A DNA stretch of 5,654 nucleotides, taken from contig JAIDJJ010000047.1 of the NCBI GenBank assembly GCA_029052265.1, positions 1-5,654 of the forward strand, in the 5' to 3' direction. Positions 1 through 5,654 of this stretch are shown piece after piece (the first letter of the stretch is position 1; each line of letters starts with the position of its first letter). A program made the translations under genes and the position numbers. The notes beneath the pieces were generated by a model. The model saw only the letters and a list, made by a program, of their open reading frames with translations, searched no databases and was not told the origin of the DNA. The DNA is from Muribaculaceae bacterium (GTDB lineage: Bacteria > Bacteroidota > Bacteroidia > Bacteroidales > Muribaculaceae).

Positions 1-135
1 ATCATACCTGCTCTCGAATCTTCGCACGCCCTCGCCGTGCTCGGCAAAAAGAAGTTCATGCCTGATGACGTGGTGGTGATCAATGTGTCGGGAAGAGGAG
101 ACAAGGATATGCAAACTTATTTAATTGATAATTGA
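1..135 (+). CDS. trpB: Tryptophan synthase beta chain, C-terminal 44 residues (5' end outside window)
   Basis: Frame 1 is open from the first base to a TGA at 133-135 and reads IIPALESSHALAV at its start and INVSGRGDKDMQTY near its end. These are the C-terminal signatures of the PLP-dependent tryptophan synthase beta subunit, which condenses indole with serine. The Glu of ALESSHA (fragment residue 6) and the Ser of VSGRGDKD (residue 30) match the family's cofactor-contacting residues, equivalent to Glu350 and Ser377 of the Salmonella enzyme. The usual chain ends just after the Thr-Tyr; the four extra residues LIDN are encoded inside the AT-rich repeat that follows, so the tail is probably a by-product of that repeat. 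The gene is 44 bases upstream of trpE on the same strand, which fits the Bacteroidota order with trpB first. Only the end of the gene can be judged. Confidence 0.93.
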   Translation: MIPALESSHALAVLGKKKFMPDDVVVINVSGRGDKDMQTYLIDN

Positions 136-173
136 TAAATTGCTAATTACTAATTACTAATTGAAAATTGAAA
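124..173 (+). repeat. AT-rich heptamer tandem repeat across the trpB stop codon and trpB-trpE spacer
   Basis: Read in sevens from 124, the sequence is ATTGATA twice, AATTGCTA once (8 bases), ATTACTA twice, then ATTGAAA twice, ending two bases before the ATG at 175. Seven consecutive units share the ATT core, and three pairs of neighbours are identical, a pattern expected from local duplication and drift. The array contains the trpB stop codon (133-135) and ends six bases before the trpE start at 180. No hairpin or promoter motif of the Bacteroidota type was found in it. It could be neutral slippage sequence or could keep the trpE ribosome-binding region A/T-rich and unstructured; the sequence does not decide between these. 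Confidence 0.8.
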
Positions 174-179
174 AATGTT

Positions 180-1571
180 ATGAAACAAAATATATCGGTA
201 ATTTCGGCAGATCTGGAAACTCCGGTCGGACTTTATCTCAAAATACGGGATCTTTATCCTTGTTCGGCACTTCTTGAAAGTTCCGACTATCACACTTCAC
301 AAAACTCTGTCTCTTTGATCGGGGTTGACCCTATCGGGTCGTTCACTGTAGTTAACGAAGAGATAATCTGCCGTTATCCCAATGGAGAAGAATCTCGGAC
401 CCCGGCGCAAGACGTGACTTCGGCACTGCGTGATTATATCAGTTCTTATTCAAATGAACTTAATGACCCTAAAATCTTCAATGGATTGTTTGGATTCACC
501 GCTTACGATGCGGTCCGCTATTTTGAGCCGTCGGTCCCAATCCAACCCAGAGAGGAGAAGTTTGCAGACATCCCCGATATGCAATATCTCTTATATCGGT
601 TTGTGATACAGGTGAATCATTTCAGAAATGAGATGACTATTATAGAAAATATACCGGAAGGGGAATCATCCGGGATCGAGGAATTGATCTCGATTATACG
701 TAACAACAATATTGCAATCTATCCTTTTAAGGCAGCTGATGATCTTGAATCGACAGTAAGTGATGAGGAATTTGAAGCCATGGTGGCAAAAGGGATTGCA
801 CATGCACGGAGGGGGGATGTATTTCAGATTGTTCCGTCACGAAGATTTTCCCAAGGTTTCACCGGCGACGAATTCAATGTGTATAGGGCATTGCGTTGCG
901 TGAATCCGTCGCCATATCTGTTCTTCTTCGATTTCGGGAATTTCAAGGTGTTCGGATCGTCGCCGGAAACGCATCTCAGGGTTACCGCCGACCGGAAGGC
1001 ATATATTGATCCTATCGCCGGCACGTTTAAAAGAACCGGCGATGACAAGAAAGATCATGAACTTGCAGAGCAGTTGCTCAAAGATCCTAAAGAGAATGCG
1101 GAACACATCATGCTTGTGGATCTTGCGAGAAATGACCTCAGTAGAAGCGGTGGTAAGGTGAGGGTGGAATATCTGAAGCAAATACAGTTTTATTCGCATG
1201 TGATCCACATGGTGAGCCGGGTGGAGGCTCAATTGCCCGATGATGCAGATGTCTACAGGCTGTTTGGAGATACCTTCCCCGCAGGAACCTTGAGCGGAGC
1301 CCCAAAAGTGCGCGCAATGCAGATTATAGATGAGCTGGAACCACATAGCCGGGTGACATATGCCGGATGCATCGGCACTTTTGGTTTTGACGGATCAATA
1401 AACCAGGCTATAACTATAAGAAGTTTCCTGAGCAAGGACAACCGACTGTATTCCCAGGCGGGGGCAGGTGTAGTGGCACGTTCGAATCCTCACAACGAAC
1501 TTTGTGAGACCAATAACAAGCTTGGGGCGCTTGTAAAAGCGGTAGCCAAGGCTGAATCTTTCACCATTTAA
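180..1571 (+). CDS. trpE: Anthranilate synthase component I (chorismate-binding subunit)
   Basis: TrpE converts chorismate and ammonia, supplied by TrpG, to anthranilate, the first committed step of tryptophan synthesis in the cytoplasm. With the ATG at 180 the protein has 463 residues. An N-terminal regulatory half carries LLESSD at residues 31-36, which includes the LLES motif that binds tryptophan for feedback inhibition. The C-terminal chorismate-binding half shows RRGDVFQIVPSRRF (210-223), NPSPYLFFF (242-250), FGSSPE (258-263), PIAGTFKRT (278-286), ENAEHIMLVDLARND (305-319), PAGTLSGAPKVRAM (367-380) and QAGAGVV (426-432). The glutamates of the ENAEH segment and the His of SHVIHMVS fit the Mg/chorismate site. 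GTFKRT departs from the common GTRxRG wording. A TTG at 168 would add four residues encoded by the repeat and is less likely; the ATG at 175 hits a stop after two codons. The 463 residues are a little shorter than enterobacterial TrpE, and there is no fused TrpG domain. Confidence 0.96.
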   Translation: MKQNISVISADLETPVGLYLKIRDLYPCSALLESSDYHTSQNSVSLIGVDPIGSFTVVNEEIICRYPNGEESRTPAQDVTSALRDYISSYSNELNDPKIFNGLFGFTAYDAVRYFEPSVPIQPREEKFADIPDMQYLLYRFVIQVNHFRNEMTIIENIPEGESSGIEELISIIRNNNIAIYPFKAADDLESTVSDEEFEAMVAKGIAHARRGDVFQIVPSRRFSQGFTGDEFNVYRALRCVNPSPYLFFFDFGNFKVFGSSPETHLRVTADRKAYIDPIAGTFKRTGDDKKDHELAEQLLKDPKENAEHIMLVDLARNDLSRSGGKVRVEYLKQIQFYSHVIHMVSRVEAQLPDDADVYRLFGDTFPAGTLSGAPKVRAMQIIDELEPHSRVTYAGCIGTFGFDGSINQAITIRSFLSKDNRLYSQAGAGVVARSNPHNELCETNNKLGALVKAVAKAESFTI

Positions 1572-1581
1572 TCCAATTGCC

Positions 1582-2145
1582 ATGAAATTATTGATACTTG
1601 ACAATTACGACTCCTTTACATATAACATCGTTCATGCCGTAAGGGAATTAGGTTTTGAACCGACTGTTGTGCGGAATGATAAAATCACACTTACGGAGGT
1701 TGATGAGTTTGATAAAATTATTATTTCTCCCGGTCCCGGCATCCCTTCAGAGGCGGGAATCCTTATGGAGTTGCTTCGGGAGTATGCGGGCAGGAAACCG
1801 ATTTTCGGAATATGTCTCGGAGAGCAGGCGATAGGGGAGTGTTTTGGTGCCAAACTCGAAAACCTTGAGGATGTGTACCATGGGGTGCAGACCCCTGTGC
1901 ATGTTACCGCCGACGATTATCTTCTTGACGGCATGGGAAAAGATTTTCCGGTCGGCAGATACCATTCCTGGATTGTGAGTGAGGATAACTTGCCTGAGTG
2001 TCTAGTGGTCACTTCAAGAGATGAGAACGGCAAGATAATGTCGATCAGACATAAGGACCTGGATGTTCATGGGGTGCAGTTTCATCCGGAATCCCTTCTG
2101 ACTCCCAATGGAATAAAAATTATTTCAAATTTTCTTGAACATTGA
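1582..2145 (+). CDS. trpG: Anthranilate synthase component II (glutamine amidotransferase)
   Basis: TrpG is a class I glutamine amidotransferase that hydrolyses glutamine and passes ammonia to TrpE. The 187-residue protein opens with MKLLILDNYDSFTYN, the usual start of this family. It carries PGPGIP (50-55), the nucleophile-elbow motif GICLGEQ with catalytic Cys78, YHSW (127-130), and the C-terminal VHGVQFHPES with His168 and Glu170 completing the Cys-His-Glu triad. The residue after CLG is Glu, where His or Gln is more familiar. Length is normal for a free-standing amidotransferase, and trpD is a separate gene. The ATG lies 10 bases after the trpE stop with no clear Shine-Dalgarno sequence, so translation probably follows that of trpE on the same mRNA. 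A para-aminobenzoate role (PabA) is possible for such subunits, but the position between trpE and trpD argues for tryptophan synthesis. Confidence 0.95.
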   Translation: MKLLILDNYDSFTYNIVHAVRELGFEPTVVRNDKITLTEVDEFDKIIISPGPGIPSEAGILMELLREYAGRKPIFGICLGEQAIGECFGAKLENLEDVYHGVQTPVHVTADDYLLDGMGKDFPVGRYHSWIVSEDNLPECLVVTSRDENGKIMSIRHKDLDVHGVQFHPESLLTPNGIKIISNFLEH

Positions 2146-2152
2146 AATTATC

Positions 2153-3148
2153 ATGAACCGCATATTATCAAACCTGTTCGAGCATAAAAGCCTCACAAGA
2201 GATGAGGCGAGAGACATCATGCTCAATATAGCCGACGGAAAATACAACGACAACCAGCTGTCGGCATTCATGACCGTATTTCTGATGCGAAGCATCACCC
2301 CTGATGAACTTACCGGTTTTAGGGATGCTATCTTGCAGCGTCGCGTAGCTGTGGACTTTGGCGATGTCAATACTATTGATATTGTAGGCACCGGAGGTGA
2401 CGGTAAAAACACGTTTAACATCTCTACAGCCTCATGCTTTGTGGTTGCCGGTGCCGGCAGAAAGGTCGTGAAGCATGGGAATTATGGGGCAAGTTCTGTG
2501 TCGGGTGCTTCAAATGTACTTGAACAGCATGGGGTTAAATTTACGGCAGATCCCGATAAACTTTATGAATCTCTTGAGAAAAGTGGGGTAAGTTTCCTGC
2601 ATGCGCCGTTTTTCAGTCCGGCGCTTAAGAGTGTGGGTCCTGTGCGACGTTTGTTGAAGATGCGCACATTCTTCAACATGCTCGGACCGTTGGTAAATCC
2701 CATGTTGCCTAAGAATCAGCTTCTCGGGGTATATAACCTTAAACTGATGCGTCTTTATCGTTATATTGCCCAGAATGAGGGTATCAATTGCACGATTGTG
2801 CATTCTCTTGACGGATATGACGAGATTTCGCTTACATCACCGTTTAAGGTAGTTAACAATAATTCCGAGAAGGTAATGGAAGCAAGGCATCTTGGTCTGA
2901 CGGGAGGCACTCAGGAAGACCTTTATGGAGGAGATACTGTGGAGGAGGCAGCCAAAGTGTTTGATGATGTGCTTTCAAACCGGTCTTCGGATCCTAAGAA
3001 AAATTGTGTGATCGCCAATGCAGCTTTCGCCATTCATACACTTGAACCACACCTTTCGATTGAGGATGCTGTCAAGGAGGCAAAAGAATCATTGGAAAGC
3101 GGTGCGGCTATCGATAGTTTCAGAAAATTTGTAGAGGTAAACCAATAA
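2153..3148 (+). CDS. trpD: Anthranilate phosphoribosyltransferase
   Basis: TrpD transfers the phosphoribosyl group of PRPP to anthranilate. From the ATG at 2153 the protein has 331 residues, normal for the family. The N-terminal helical domain is followed by the PRPP-binding glycine loop GTGGDG (79-84), NIST (89-92) and KHGN (107-110). The anthranilate-channel and hinge segment VRRLLKMRTFFNMLGPLVNP follows (164-183), then the metal-binding SLDGYDE (218-224) with the paired Asp-Glu. This start leaves a 7-base gap after trpG. An in-frame TTG at 2135 would add six residues and overlap the trpG stop; I prefer the ATG because MNRILSNLFEH resembles the normal start of this family. The gap to trpC is only 4 bases. 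Nothing suggests a thymidine or pyrimidine phosphorylase, the related families. Confidence 0.95.
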   Translation: MNRILSNLFEHKSLTRDEARDIMLNIADGKYNDNQLSAFMTVFLMRSITPDELTGFRDAILQRRVAVDFGDVNTIDIVGTGGDGKNTFNISTASCFVVAGAGRKVVKHGNYGASSVSGASNVLEQHGVKFTADPDKLYESLEKSGVSFLHAPFFSPALKSVGPVRRLLKMRTFFNMLGPLVNPMLPKNQLLGVYNLKLMRLYRYIAQNEGINCTIVHSLDGYDEISLTSPFKVVNNNSEKVMEARHLGLTGGTQEDLYGGDTVEEAAKVFDDVLSNRSSDPKKNCVIANAAFAIHTLEPHLSIEDAVKEAKESLESGAAIDSFRKFVEVNQ

Positions 3149-3152
3149 GGGA

Positions 3153-3950
3153 ATGTCAAAGAATATACTTGAAAAGATAGCCGCTACAAAACGCAGGGAA
3201 GTGGCAGCAATGAAGAGACTTATCGCGTTTGAACAATTGAGGGAACAGGTTTCAGATGTCAGTCGGGAGGTTATTTCCATGCGTGGTTCCATCTTGAATC
3301 ATGATGTGGGTATTATAGCGGAACATAAGCGCCGGTCACCTTCGAGAGGTGAGATCGCTCCTATGAGTGAAGTGGGATATATCGCTGAAAGTTACGCACA
3401 GAATGGAGCTGCTGCCATGTCGGTTCTTACAGATACCCCATATTTCGGAGGTTCGTTGACAGATCTTGCCGTTGCCAGAGAAGCCGCCCCGTCAATGCCT
3501 CTTCTTAGAAAGGAGTTTATTGTTGATGGGTACCAGCTTTATCAGGCAAGGATATTCGGAGCGGATGCCATATTGCTTATCGCAGCCATGATAAGCGGGG
3601 AAAAAGTCAGACAGTTGAATGATATGGCGCATGAACTCGGGATGCAGACACTTGTTGAAATTCATTCATTGTCAGAATTGAAATCAGTGCCCATGGATGC
3701 CGACATGGTGGGTGTCAACAACCGGGACCTGACCTCATTTTCAACAGATATCTCAAATTCCGCGCTTTTGGTTGACCGTCTGCCGCCGGAAATTGTGAAG
3801 ATTGCGGAGAGCGGTATCAAAACTTCAGAAGATGTAAAACGTTTGAAAACAATCGGGTTTGATGGTTTCCTGATAGGGGAGGCATTCATGTCTACACCGG
3901 ATCCGGGAGAGACGTTAAGAGAGTTTATTGACGATAATCGAATAGGATGA
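3153..3950 (+). CDS. trpC: Indole-3-glycerol phosphate synthase
   Basis: TrpC closes the indole ring, decarboxylating carboxyphenylamino-deoxyribulose phosphate to indole-3-glycerol phosphate. The 265-residue protein begins with the family's usual helical lead-in (ILEKIAATKRREV) and continues as a beta/alpha barrel. Visible active-site segments are IIAEHKRRSPSRGEI (54-68; Glu57, Lys59), the strand end LLRKEF with Lys120, LVEIH with Glu169, GVNNRDL (187-193; Asn190) and IAESGI with Glu219-Ser220. IGEAFM near 241-246 fits the C-terminal phosphate-binding strand. All the catalytic Lys/Glu/Asn/Ser positions known for this family are present. The ATG is 4 bases after the trpD stop; the AGGG just before it is too close to act as a normal Shine-Dalgarno sequence. 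Unlike the fused TrpCF of enteric bacteria, the protein ends before trpF, whose start overlaps its stop. Confidence 0.96.
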   Translation: MSKNILEKIAATKRREVAAMKRLIAFEQLREQVSDVSREVISMRGSILNHDVGIIAEHKRRSPSRGEIAPMSEVGYIAESYAQNGAAAMSVLTDTPYFGGSLTDLAVAREAAPSMPLLRKEFIVDGYQLYQARIFGADAILLIAAMISGEKVRQLNDMAHELGMQTLVEIHSLSELKSVPMDADMVGVNNRDLTSFSTDISNSALLVDRLPPEIVKIAESGIKTSEDVKRLKTIGFDGFLIGEAFMSTPDPGETLREFIDDNRIG

Positions 3951-4579
3951 CAGGAGATAGATTGAAAATAAAAGTGTGTGGCATGCGCGATGCCGGCAAT
4001 ATATCAGCTGTGGCAACGATGCATCCGGATTATATGGGTTTTATCTTTTATCCTCCGTCTCCGAGGTATTGTTCGGGATTGAAGCCGGATCTTGTTGAAT
4101 TTTTGCCCGGAGATATCATGCCGGTTGCTGTGACAGTTGATATGTCGGAGAGCGCAATCATTTCTTTGGTTGAGGAATATGGATTTAAGGCGGTTCAACT
4201 GCACGGGAATGAGTCGCCGGAATTATGCGGGAGATTAATAGATCGCGGATTGACGGTGCTTAAGGCTATTTCCATAAAAGGAAAGGAAAGTCTCCGGAGA
4301 GTCAATGATTATGCAGGAGCGGTAAGTCTGTTTGTTTTTGATACAGCAACCCCATCCAAGGGTGGTTCCGGATTAAAGTTTGACTGGGGTATTCTTGAAG
4401 GGGCAGATCTCACCACAGATTTTCTGCTGAGCGGAGGGATTGGACCGGAAGATAAGGAAAAGATTTTGGAATTTGACCATCCGCACTTTATAGGGGTGGA
4501 TCTTAATAGCCGATTTGAGATTGCTCCCGGAATCAAAGACGTCGGATTGCTCAGGGGGTTCATGAAAGCTAATTTTTGA
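3947..4579 (+). CDS. trpF: Phosphoribosylanthranilate isomerase
   Basis: TrpF carries out the Amadori rearrangement of phosphoribosylanthranilate, giving the TrpC substrate. The 210-residue barrel protein shows KVCGM with the catalytic Cys11, GFIFYPPSPRY (31-41), VQLHG (83-87), FDT with the catalytic Asp132, GGSGLKFDW (139-147), LSGGI (161-165) and GVDLNSRFE followed by PGIKD (183-198), where the substrate phosphate binds. Its ATG overlaps the trpC stop as ATGA, which suggests coupled translation. The next Met (residue 13) lies after the catalytic Cys, so the overlapping ATG must be the start. The reading frame ends cleanly at the family's usual C-terminus. The 96 bases that follow, before trpA, are the longest gap in the cluster. 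Confidence 0.95.
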   Translation: MTGDRLKIKVCGMRDAGNISAVATMHPDYMGFIFYPPSPRYCSGLKPDLVEFLPGDIMPVAVTVDMSESAIISLVEEYGFKAVQLHGNESPELCGRLIDRGLTVLKAISIKGKESLRRVNDYAGAVSLFVFDTATPSKGGSGLKFDWGILEGADLTTDFLLSGGIGPEDKEKILEFDHPHFIGVDLNSRFEIAPGIKDVGLLRGFMKANF

Positions 4580-4624
4580 ATTTTGATTTGGCTTCGGACC
4601 TTGATGAGATTCAGGGAGATAATG

Positions 4625-4642
4625 AAGTTGTTTAAACAACTT
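4625..4642. promoter_or_regulatory. Perfect 18-base palindrome in the trpF-trpA spacer
   Basis: The sequence AAGTTGTTTAAACAACTT reads identically on both strands. It lies 45 bases after the trpF stop and 33 bases before the trpA start, in the only long spacer (4580-4675) between the genes. As RNA it could fold into a 7-bp stem with a UUAA loop, but no run of U follows, so a normal intrinsic terminator is unlikely. As DNA, perfect symmetry fits a site for a dimeric regulator. It could also be an mRNA processing or stability element. The rest of the spacer is AT-rich with no convincing gene. The palindrome is certain; its role is inferred. Confidence 0.45.
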
Positions 4643-4675
4643 AGATAATTAATTCGAAATAATAATTGGATTAAT

Positions 4676-5455
4676 ATGAACAGATTAAAAGAACTTTTAA
4701 ATAAAAAGACAGAGAATCTTCTATCCGTGTATTTTACAGCCGGATTTCCTAAGTTGGATTCAACTGTCGGTGTGATTAATGCTTTGTGTGCAGACGGAGT
4801 GGATATGATTGAGGTGGGTATCCCGTTCTCGGATCCGATGGCAGACGGTAAGGTGATTCAGCATAGCAGTACTGTGGCTCTTCGCAACGGTATGACGCTG
4901 CGTTTGCTTCTTGACCAGGTGGGGGAGTCGCGTAAAGTAAATCCTGATACCCCTTTCATAGCAATGGGTTACATGAATCCGATAATGCAGATGGGGACTG
5001 AGAACTTTTTCAAACGAGCCAAAAATGCAGGTATAGACGGTGTTATCATTCCCGACCTTCCGTTTGATGTGTATATGAAGGAGTACAAGGATTTGAGCGA
5101 CAGGTATGACATCCCTATGATCATGCTGATTACACCGGAAACTTCGGAGGAGCGGATCAGGCTTATAGATGAGCATTGTGAAGGATTTATCTATATGGTT
5201 TCCGCTGCGTCGACCACTGGTGCGCGCGACAGTTTTGATGACACACAACTCAGTTATTTCAAGAGGATTGACAGTCTCGATCTGAAGCATCCTCGATTGA
5301 TAGGGTTTGGTATTTCTAACAAGACCACATACGATGAGGCATGTCGTTACAGTAGCGGCGCTATAATCGGTTCGCAATTCATCAAATGTCTTGAATCAAC
5401 CGCTACTCCCGAGGCAGCTGTTAATCAGCTTCTCGAGAAGATCGGTAGATTCTGA
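4676..5455 (+). CDS. trpA: Tryptophan synthase alpha chain
   Basis: TrpA cleaves indole-3-glycerol phosphate to indole and glyceraldehyde-3-phosphate and channels the indole to TrpB in the alpha2beta2 complex. The 259-residue barrel protein has FTAGFP (20-25), MIEVGIPFSDPMADGKVIQ (44-62) with catalytic Glu46 and Asp57, GYMNPI (98-103), PDLPF (126-130), the flexible active-site loop STTGAR with Thr181 (equivalent to Thr183 of the Salmonella enzyme), GFGIS (210-214) and IGSQF (231-235) at the phosphate site. Lys59 stands where the family normally has Pro (ADGP). Length is normal. No Shine-Dalgarno sequence is visible; the bases before the ATG are A/T-rich. It is the last gene of the cluster, 96 bases after trpF, and trpB sits at the other end, so the two subunits of one enzyme are encoded at opposite ends of the operon. 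A probable terminator stands about 100 bases downstream. Confidence 0.96.
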   Translation: MNRLKELLNKKTENLLSVYFTAGFPKLDSTVGVINALCADGVDMIEVGIPFSDPMADGKVIQHSSTVALRNGMTLRLLLDQVGESRKVNPDTPFIAMGYMNPIMQMGTENFFKRAKNAGIDGVIIPDLPFDVYMKEYKDLSDRYDIPMIMLITPETSEERIRLIDEHCEGFIYMVSAASTTGARDSFDDTQLSYFKRIDSLDLKHPRLIGFGISNKTTYDEACRYSSGAIIGSQFIKCLESTATPEAAVNQLLEKIGRF

Positions 5456-5469
5456 GAAAGTTGGATGTG

Positions 5470-5492
5470 TTTGTCAGATTCTTGTTGACAAA
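5470..5492 (+). other. Weak hairpin just downstream of trpA
   Basis: TTTGTCA (5470-5476) and TGACAAA (5486-5492) are exact inverted repeats around a 9-base loop, and two G-U pairs could extend the stem outward. It starts 15 bases after the trpA stop. No T-run follows, and the stem is AT-rich, so it is a poor terminator. It may protect the 3' end of the mRNA or may be chance. The bases between here and 5558 show nothing else; the longest open frame is 18 codons (5492-5548) with no supporting signal. Confidence 0.3.
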
Positions 5493-5558
5493 TGATTGGC
5501 AAAGGAACAATGTTTCTAACGGTTCAAAGATTTGTTCGCAATAGTTAACTTGAAGAAA

Positions 5559-5603
5559 TAAGCCGGATTGTCCGATTTTTTATCGACAATCCGGCTTAAC
5601 TTT
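5559..5603 (+). terminator. Probable intrinsic terminator of the trp operon
   Basis: TAAGCCGGATTGTC (5559-5572) pairs perfectly with GACAATCCGGCTTA (5585-5598), giving a 14-bp stem with a GC-rich lower half. The inner 12 bases could add three more pairs (GAT/ATC) beyond a bulged C, leaving a loop of five T. This is the most stable structure in the window and stands about 100 bases after the last gene. The tail after the stem is only a short T stretch (ACTTT), so termination may be partial. Read on the other strand the tail is TTTCTTC, so it may also stop transcription arriving from the right. Confidence 0.7.
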
Positions 5604-5604
5604 G
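5597..5604 (+). promoter_or_regulatory. Possible Bacteroidota -7 promoter element (TAnnTTTG) after the terminator
   Basis: TAACTTTG matches the Bacteroidota primary sigma factor -7 consensus TAnnTTTG exactly. It begins inside the right arm of the terminator stem. No clear -33 TTTG lies at the usual distance of about 19-21 bases; that stretch is the T-rich terminator loop. If it is active, a transcript would start near 5611 and run rightward out of the window. The bases from 5605 to 5654 hold no recognisable gene, although an ATG at 5612 is open for 14 codons to the window edge. A chance match is quite possible. Confidence 0.25.
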
Positions 5605-5654
5605 ATGTAGGATGTTTTTCCCTCGGTTATTGGTAAAAAACGAATGTTTTATAT

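Noticed and set aside
837..1346. 169-codon open frame on the - strand inside trpE
   Set aside because: It is antisense to the conserved chorismate-binding half of trpE and has no recognisable motif or context.
4576..4635. Open -1 frame continuing past the trpF stop, with a run of five T before the TGA that could suggest a frameshifted extension
   Set aside because: TrpF ends at its normal place, the run does not form a proper slippery heptamer, and about 19 open codons is common by chance.
4604..4648. 14-codon ATG open frame (MRFREIMKLFKQLR) ending across the palindrome, considered as a leader peptide
   Set aside because: It has no Trp codons, no ribosome-binding signal, and no terminator after it, so a trp attenuator is not supported.
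4628..4657. TTG followed 19 bases later by TAATTCGA, considered as a promoter for trpA
   Set aside because: The -7 part misses key T positions of TAnnTTTG and the AT-rich spacer makes near matches easy.
4760..5377. 205-codon open frame on the - strand inside trpA
   Set aside because: It lies entirely opposite trpA, whose protein is a clear full-length family member. The antisense translation is rich in basic residues, shows no recognisable domain and has no signals; it is a shadow of trpA codon usage.
5492..5548. 18-codon open frame after trpA
   Set aside because: Too short, no ribosome-binding signal and no recognisable sequence.
5614..5641. GTTTTT/AAAAAC inverted repeat near the window end
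   Set aside because: Only A-T rich pairs with a long loop and an internal bulge; too weak to call.

Overview
This window holds most of a tryptophan biosynthesis operon on the + strand, in the order trpB(3' end)-trpE-trpG-trpD-trpC-trpF-trpA. Every gene needed to convert chorismate to tryptophan is present; only the front of trpB lies outside the window. The gene order with trpB first and trpA last, the separate trpG/trpD and trpC/trpF genes, and start codons without convincing Shine-Dalgarno sequences point to a member of the Bacteroidota, probably order Bacteroidales (a Bacteroides or Muribaculaceae-like gut bacterium). The group assignment is an inference from gene order and protein wording; it was not tested by a search.

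Layout: positions 1-135 encode the last 44 residues of TrpB. A 44-base AT-rich spacer follows, and most of it is a short heptamer tandem repeat. trpE (180-1571), trpG (1582-2145), trpD (2153-3148), trpC (3153-3950) and trpF (3947-4579) are packed tightly, with gaps of 10, 7 and 4 bases and then a 4-base ATGA overlap. A 96-base spacer containing a perfect 18-base palindrome separates trpF from trpA (4676-5455). The last 199 bases contain no convincing gene. They hold a weak hairpin, a strong 14-bp stem-loop that probably terminates the operon, and a possible Bacteroidota-type promoter element next to it.

How the genes work together: TrpE and TrpG form anthranilate synthase (chorismate plus glutamine to anthranilate). 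TrpD adds the phosphoribosyl group, TrpF isomerises phosphoribosylanthranilate and TrpC closes the indole ring. TrpA and TrpB form tryptophan synthase. TrpE keeps the LLES motif used for tryptophan feedback inhibition, so control at the enzyme level is likely. No leader peptide, T-box or other tryptophan-sensing element is visible, but the operon's 5' end is outside the window.

All key catalytic residues I could place are intact and nothing looks broken. This is ordinary core metabolism and I see no undescribed system. The points worth a second look are the heptamer array at the trpB-trpE junction, the palindrome before trpA, the near absence of tryptophan from the encoded enzymes, and a few family-motif departures.
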